DNA from: Pyxicephalus adspersus
Lineage: Eukaryota; Chordata; Amphibia; Anura; Pyxicephalidae
Length of the DNA: 64,000 nt
Reading direction: 5' to 3'
Assembly: GCF_032062135.1 (NCBI RefSeq)
Contig: NC_092861.1
Span: 3,823,120-3,887,119, forward strand
Under the pieces are notes generated by a model, which worked only from the letters and a program-made list of their open reading frames with translations, was not told the origin of the DNA and made no database searches. Every line of letters begins with the position of its first letter. The stretch's first letter is position 1. The position numbers and the translations under genes were made by a program. Shown here piece after piece: positions 58,940 to 64,000 of this stretch.

Positions 58940-60461
58940 TATAAGTCCAAGGATAGATAAACAGTCTTTCTAATACACTACACTGAAGTGTAGTCACCCT
59001 TCTGTTCCATACCTTCTACAAAGAGTAAAAATAAGTTATAGTCGTAAGGCCCTGGTCAGCACCAGTCCCCACCCGACACCAGTCCCCCAATCTACCACCG
59101 CAGTCTTCACCTATAGCAAGCCCCCGCTTAGCCTTAGGAGACTGGTTGCATCTCCCAGCATTCGGTTACCCCCATGACTTACTGCACAAGGGTTGGTGTC
59201 TGGGGATGGACCGGCAACAAGCCAGGAGCCCACAGATAAAGCAGTACCAAGATTCCAACATAGTCCAGAATACAGAGCAGAGGTCATACACAGAATATCC
59301 ATCCACCAAAACAAAGTACACAAGGACAAAACACAAGCAGAGTCCAGGTCACAGGCAAAGGTCAGTCCAGGCAGCATAAACTGGCAATGTCAGAAACAGG
59401 CAAGGTCTGCAACAATAAATCACACGATAAATCTCCAGCACAGATCAGCCCAGCTTTACGCTACAACAGGCACTGATGGACGGGAGCAAAAAGGCTTTAA
59501 AGTCCCAGCAGCCAATAGCAGTGCAGAGTCAGGAGCTGATCAGTCTCTAGAATCCCCTTCAGCTGTGCACAATGGATGCCGGGGATGCCACAAATCTATC
59601 AGGCTGCATGGCTAAAGGGAAGCAGGGGTTGCTGGAATCCCGGATCTCCTGGCTGCCGCAATTGACATTGCTGAACAGAGCAGACAATTATTACCTCGAT
59701 GGTGCATAGCATGGAGTCGCTGGACAGATGAGCAATTCCTGTAATTCCTGTAACAATAGTGCCGGTAAATAGAGGTGCTTACAACACATTTATTCCAACT
59801 CTTATTGGAGAAGATGGAAATCCATCCACATTTACAAGTTTGACATCTCAGAGGAACATTCTTTGTTTAAATAATGCTGTATGTGTATATCAGATATTCA
59901 CCTAACATTTACTGTATCTGAAAAAGATCACTACATATTTATTATACATCCTCTGCTAAAAAACTGCTAAAAATAAACTAAATTTACATTCATTACTGAA
60001 ATACCAATCTGGACATTAATAAATCACAGCCGCTACAAATGTTGCTCTGGTAAATGTAGGTGACCTTTGCATATCTTTATTTCTGCATTTTATCTGTTGT
60101 CTGCTTAATAGGAATAATATATTATTATTGTTAGCTATTTATTAAGCACAATCATCTTTAAAGAGTTGTATAATAGACAATGCATAGTACACATAACAAT
60201 GTAGGAGTTACAGATTACCTTGTAAATTGTACATAGAGGAGGCAGAAGATGAATATACACAACACTACTGAATAGTGGAGGCTTGGAAGAGATGGATTTA
60301 CAGCAATCATAGAAACAGTGATAGAAAGCGCTCTGTCCTTTTAATTTTACAATCTACATATGAAGCATGAATCAATCTACTAACAAATGTACACAGATGA
60401 AGCACTAAATATTTCTGGTTTCTGGTTTATATAAAATCATTGCTCATCATTATTCTTTAGG
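58940..60461 (-). repeat. TAS2R gene C 3' flank block (with LTR inserted)
   Basis: It is the longest copy of the flank family. It is interrupted by the LTR at 59043-59755 and runs to the stop codon of gene C, ending with the TTTCTGGTTTATATAAAATCATTGCTCATCAT-type stretch, which also precedes the C-terminal relic at 38829. Confidence 0.75.
59043..59755. mobile_element. Solo LTR-like element, copy 2, with empty paralogous site
   Basis: It begins CGTAAGGCC (TG changed to CG) and ends TGTAACA, flanked by ATAGT on both sides (59038-59042 and 59756-59760). The paralogous flank at 62277-62300 reads TTATAGTACCGGAAAATAGAGG without the insert, close to the pre-insertion state. The open frames inside have no recognised gag or pol domain. 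Confidence 0.8.
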
Positions 60462-61409
60462 TTACAAATGGGTCTCCTCCACCAGCTCAGGAGGTCCAGG
60501 AGTTTTTCTGTTGAACAGTCGGTCAGTTCTGCAACGGACAATCCTGAAGAATTGGTTTCTTAATTTCATTGCAACAAAAATTAGCAAAACTGAATGTAAG
60601 ATTGGAAAAATGTTAATTGCAGCTAAGAACCAGATAATGTTTAATAATTGCATGAACATTTGAAATAAATTTACTAAATCATTTAAGGCACAGGACAGAA
60701 AAGAGAGAACTGTAAACTTCATAATCCTATGGTAGGTGTTTGTACTGCTTGTCACATTTCCACCATTGTTCATTCTTCTTATGTGGAAACCAAGCAAAAT
60801 GATGAGAAGGAAAGAAGCTATGAGTAACACGAGAAAAGGAAAACTAACACAAAATATATAAACATACATTTTCATCTTTCTCCCTCTGCTGTATGAATAG
60901 TCATTTTGAGTTCCATTCCTGAAATAATTCACATTTAAAATCATATAACCAAAGAATGTGTATCCTAAGGACAAGAGCACAGATCCAATAATCAGGTAGG
61001 TGACCCTCTTTAATATGATGGACTTCAGACGTAAGAAGAAGACATTGTGAAAGGTGGAGATCTTAACGTAGAAGAAGACGGAGAGCAGGGTTGATAACCA
61101 GATGCTAGCCAAGTTTGAGATGTTCCTTATAAAATGACTCAAGGTAATAACTATTTCAGGGATCCTATTATTGTACAATTTTGAAATTGAATACAGCAGG
61201 ACAGCAGTGTGAAAGAAGATTCTTGATATCCCAATAAAGGTGATAATTTTGTCAGCAGCTCCTACTGATCTTTGTTTCAGCCAGTCAATGACATTAACAG
61301 CCACAATAAATGATTGTATCAGCAAACCGACCAAAGTTTCTGTGCCACATAAGGAGGTTAAAAACAGTAAATGACTTCTAATAGAGGCTTCCTCTGTAGA
61401 ATCGGCCAT
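60462..61409 (-). CDS. Bitter taste receptor TAS2R-like, gene C
   Basis: A single-exon seven-helix receptor of 315 residues from the ATG at 61409. The frame stays open 17 codons further up to a TTG, but MADSTEE aligns with the other receptors. Signatures: NVIDWLKQRS (39-48), GISRIF after loop 1 (60-65), WLSTLLSVFFYVKIS in TM3 (104-118), loop 2 sequon N165-G-T, LGFHIRRMN before loop 3 and LHSVLLIFVAMKLRN in TM7 and the tail, ending PELVEETHL. It is a family A-like GPCR of the T2R group, expected at the plasma membrane of taste or other chemosensory cells. Most of it lies in the 3.6-kb stretch missing from unit 1, which keeps only its first 32 codons. The 5' module keeps TATAAA; the octamer has one mismatch. 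Intact and probably functional; the ligand is unknown. Confidence 0.93.
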   Translation of the reverse strand: MADSTEEASIRSHLLFLTSLCGTETLVGLLIQSFIVAVNVIDWLKQRSVGAADKIITFIGISRIFFHTAVLLYSISKLYNNRIPEIVITLSHFIRNISNLASIWLSTLLSVFFYVKISTFHNVFFLRLKSIILKRVTYLIIGSVLLSLGYTFFGYMILNVNYFRNGTQNDYSYSRGRKMKMYVYIFCVSFPFLVLLIASFLLIILLGFHIRRMNNGGNVTSSTNTYHRIMKFTVLSFLSCALNDLVNLFQMFMQLLNIIWFLAAINIFPILHSVLLIFVAMKLRNQFFRIVRCRTDRLFNRKTPGPPELVEETHL

Positions 61410-61474
61410 CTTTGTGAATCCATACAAGAGCCTGTAGAGTCTGTAGCGAAATGATATCAATATTTTATTTTTGT

Positions 61475-61630
61475 AAATAGAAGATGAGGTTAAGTTTACA
61501 ATTCAAATGGTAATTGATCTTTATACAAATGTGAGATGAGTAAATCTGACGCTGGATGGGTTATACAATATCAGAACACCTGGCGTCAAAAAATATCTTA
61601 TTAATTGTAAACGTCGAGATTAAAGGTAAA
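61475..61630 (-). promoter_or_regulatory. Putative TAS2R gene C promoter module
   Basis: ATTCAAATGGTAATTG (octamer with one mismatch), TTTATACAAATGTGAGATGAG with TATAAA in gene sense at 61525-61520, about 111 bases above the ATG, then CTGACGCTGGATGGGTTATACAATATCAG, CACCTGG and GAGATTAAAGG. Confidence 0.6.
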
Positions 61631-61857
61631 GATATACTCTAGTAGGTGTACGAGTGTGGAATTACATGTTTAGGGTTATTTTAGTGTTCTCATAAAGAGA
61701 TAGCTGAACAAAAAGGGTTAATCATTTGTATCAACCATCCTTAAATACACATTTGTGCCAGTCAGAATGATGACTTTACTATTCCATGGTTTAGTATTCC
61801 ATTTTGGCCAACACGAGTGTACAATAAAAAGTATGTCAATTCCATATCATCCCTATT

Positions 61858-61927
61858 CCTGGATGGAGTTTCTCTATCCAGGAACACAGGACTCCCTGTG
61901 TTCTTGGATAGAGAAACTCAATCCAGG
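61858..61927. repeat. Foldback element, 33-bp arms
   Basis: The arm at 61858-61890 (CCTGGATGGAGTTTC... to CACAGG) is repeated inverted at 61895-61927 around a 4-base spacer, with one or two mismatches. Confidence 0.85.
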
Positions 61928-61949
61928 AACACATACAACTAGTAAAAGG

Positions 61950-62008
61950 CTGCAAGAGCAATCAGGGCAGCGGAGCTGTCAGCTCTACTCCCCTGATTGT
62001 TCTTGCAG
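61950..62008. repeat. Foldback element related to 1-102
   Basis: CTGCAAGAGCAATCAGGG (61950-61967) is inverted at 61991-62008. The spacer CAGCGGAGCTGTCA also occurs at 102-115 next to the foldback that opens the window. Confidence 0.75.
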
Positions 62009-62164
62009 TTCTTCACAGTCCCTAAAAATAACCTGAATTCTCCCACCATTGACTTTTTTGGTGTTCAAATTCAGCATTCGATAACCCGAACAATATCTCC
62101 CTATTCGATCGAATAGCTGTTGAAAGGAAAACTCTAAGGCCTTGATCTAGTTCACTGCTCTATT

Positions 62165-62696
62165 ATTAGGGATTTTATATTATATAAGTCCAAGGATAGA
62201 ATAAACAACCTTTCTACTACTCTGTAGTTAGTCCCTCTTCTGTTCCATAACTTCTACAAAGAGTAAAAAAAAATTAATTATAGTACCGGAAAATAGAGGT
62301 GCTTAGAACATTATTATTTTTTTAAATAATGTGGTACGTGTAAATCAGATCACTAGTAGGATCACTACATATTTATTTTACATCCTCTGCTAATTTACTC
62401 AAAATGAACTAAATGTACATTCATTACTGAAATTTGGACCAGTCTGAATATCAACAATAAATCACACCCTCCAAAGCACAAATGTTGCCCTGGTAAATGT
62501 CAGTGACCTATGCATATCTTTTATTTCTGCATTTTTATCTGCTGTATCTGCTTATTAGGAATACTATATTTTTATTGTTAGGTATTTATTAACTGAAATC
62601 ATCTTTAAGGAGCCGTGAAATAGACAATGCATAGTACACACAACAATTTAGGAGTTACAGATTACCTTGTAAATTGTACACAGAGGAGGAAGAAGT
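62165..62696 (-). repeat. TAS2R 3' flank block, joined to a start-codon relic
   Basis: It follows the 58940-60461 block in order and ends TTGTAAATTGTACACAGAGGAGGAAGAA at about 62693. There it meets GTGTCATCTTTGCAACCAC, the start-codon region of a receptor, so the coding body is missing. Confidence 0.7.
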
Positions 62697-62890
62697 GTCA
62701 TCTTTGCAACCACAACAAGGGCTGTGAGAGCTGTCTTTCTATGATTGATTGACAATTGTTCTTTATTTATTTTGTAAAATTATTTATTTTACTTTTTTTT
62801 TTGTTGCAAATGGTAATGCAGACAAATCTTAATGTCAGCCTTCATGCAAACAAAGAAGAAGAGAAAATCAGACTTTTGTAAAGCTACAGT
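62697..62890 (-). pseudogene. TAS2R start-codon relic and 5' module with no coding body
   Basis: The plus-strand CAT at 62698-62700 followed by CTTTGCAACCACAACAAGGGCTGT matches the 5' leader of gene B (CATCTTTGCAACCACATACAAG). The 5' module follows at 62795-62890: TTGCAAATGGTAATGCA (octamer with one mismatch) and CCTTCATGCAAACAAAG (degenerate TATA-like block). A 3' flank block touches it directly on the other side. Confidence 0.65.
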
Positions 62891-62906
62891 AGATGTGGTT
62901 TTAACT

Positions 62907-63240
62907 TCCCTAGTGTTCTAATTCCATCTAAATTTCCATGCAAAAAGTGGTACAATTTTTTGCATGGAAATGTAATTTTCAATTTAAGCTATTATTCTTA
63001 GGCATAACTCACCAATATTTATTAAATGTATTAGTAAACTTTAAATAATATAATCCAAAAACTGTTAAAAAAATTACAAAATGATTTAAACATGTAATGT
63101 AAGTGTACAGTAGCATATATAGTATAATAAAATTATATATATAATATATGAATATTTCTTTGTATTGGACTCAATACAGCTATTTTGTATTAAATTCAAT
63201 ACGAAATTGAATGCAAAATCCAATGAAAAATCAAGTCTAG
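62907..63240. mobile_element. TTAA-ended element, partial copy
   Basis: It starts TTAACTTCCCTAGTGTTCTAATT, like the left end at 1691. Then come GCAAAAAGTGG and, at 63160-63240, TTGTATTGGACTCAATACAGCTATTTT, which matches 2402-2440. The right end is not seen. Confidence 0.65.
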
Positions 63241-64000
63241 TGTTCTTGGGCAAATCCATAATGTGCTTCATGAAAAATCAGTACAAAAAGTGTATCAACA
63301 CATAAGTTTGCCTTTGCTCCATTAAAATCTCCCTAAACTGCCATGAATATTTCTCCTGGGCTATGTCCTAAACCTCATGGTGCAGTCATTTCTCTTAACC
63401 TTGTATTTTGGGATGTGTTTTGCTAAGGTAGGTCAAACATTTCATATTTATTCCTAGCCCCTGCAAGCCTGTTAAAACTACAGTGGCAATAACAACTGCC
63501 TGCCATCATTAATATGCAAAAGGCCATAGACCAAAATTCAGTGCTATCAATGAATAGCAGTTGCAGTGAAAGTTTAGTGACTATCTCTCCAACTATGGAA
63601 GCTTGTTATTTCGTCTAAAGCAGTGACTGCTCATAACCCCCTTTGGGGAGGCATAAAAAGGGTGAACCATGAGAAGAGTGTATTAGTTATGGATCCAGAA
63701 CAGCAGAACTCAGAGGAAGACTTTTTGTCATTACCAAAGAGCATCCAGGAATTTCTGTGCACTTCTTCCATCTATGGGATGCAGAGGCTTTAAGAGCCTG
63801 AGGAGGAACACAAGGGGATGACAGGGACTAGATTGGAGAAGGAGAAAGGTGGACAGGCTTCACAGAGAATAACTTTTACACTTGTCAAACCTCGGAAAAT
63901 ATTCATGAGTGGGGTGAGCACTCCGAGGACAACAATGTCCTTCGTGACACTAAAAACATAGAAAGAAATTGTGGCTTATGAATCTGAGAAAAGACCCTTA
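63241..64000. other. Non-coding end of window
   Basis: No coding signal, receptor similarity or known repeat was recognised. Confidence 0.4.

Larger units (their letters stand above)
50211..61836. repeat. Segmental duplication, unit 2 (full form)
   Basis: This is the fuller copy of the unit at 43197-49315. It carries receptor genes B and C in the two stretches (52998-55910 and 57738-61312) that unit 1 lacks. It has an insertion of about 170 bp near 50370-50537 and lacks parts of unit 1 near 44440-44800 and 45500-46310. Confidence 0.9.

Noticed and set aside
59193..59615. 140-codon plus-strand frame
   Set aside because: It lies inside the solo LTR-like element and matches no gag, pol or env domain that can be recognised.

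Overview
The window looks like a piece of a frog (anuran, ranid-like) nuclear genome. The evidence is single-exon bitter taste receptor (TAS2R/T2R) genes in tandem, a decayed L1/Tx1-type LINE joined to a DIRS-type tyrosine-recombinase retrotransposon, many foldback elements (MITEs) with TTAA or 8-bp target sites, and repeated hammerhead-ribozyme-like motifs. No bacterial operon, CRISPR array, tRNA or rRNA gene was seen. The species is inferred from content, not shown. An assembly gap of 383 N lies at 1857-2239.

Three full-length TAS2R reading frames, all on the minus strand, are the only convincing protein-coding genes: 36374-37447, 53042-54001 and 60462-61409. TAS2R relics lie at 736-1075, 18700-18840, 26460-27355, 38829-38890, 48792-48888 and 62697-62700. 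Each locus keeps parts of a shared frame: a 5' module (TATAAA-like element plus octamer-like ATGCAAAT) and a 3' flank of several hundred bases. Orphan flanks mark further lost receptors, so the window records gene birth and death in a receptor array.

Region by region: 1-1690, foldback, TAS2R pseudogene and 5' module; 1691-7330, TTAA element, gap, dead LINE and DIRS remnant; 7330-26450, mostly non-coding with MITEs, a (TA)n tract, orphan modules, a TAS2R fragment and a solo LTR; 26460-27575, TAS2R pseudogene with its 5' module; 30335-33672, a 1205-bp near-identical tandem duplication followed by a 38-39-bp minisatellite; 35060-37612, MITEs running into receptor A, whose C-terminus is supplied by a transposable element; 43197-61836, a tandem segmental duplication in which unit 1 has lost two blocks, each carrying a TAS2R; 61850-64000, foldbacks, a TAS2R flank pair with its coding region removed, and a TTAA element remnant.

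The points most worth following are: (1) at least 12 hammerhead-like motifs (CTGANGA, short stem-loop, GAAA, 2-bp-like stem III, pairing outer arms); (2) the conserved putative TAS2R promoter module; (3) the colinear double deletion that removed receptors from one segmental duplicate; (4) a 319-bp block with no differences between diverged duplicates; and (5) the transposon-donated receptor tail. All identities and motif counts come from reading by eye, not from alignment software.
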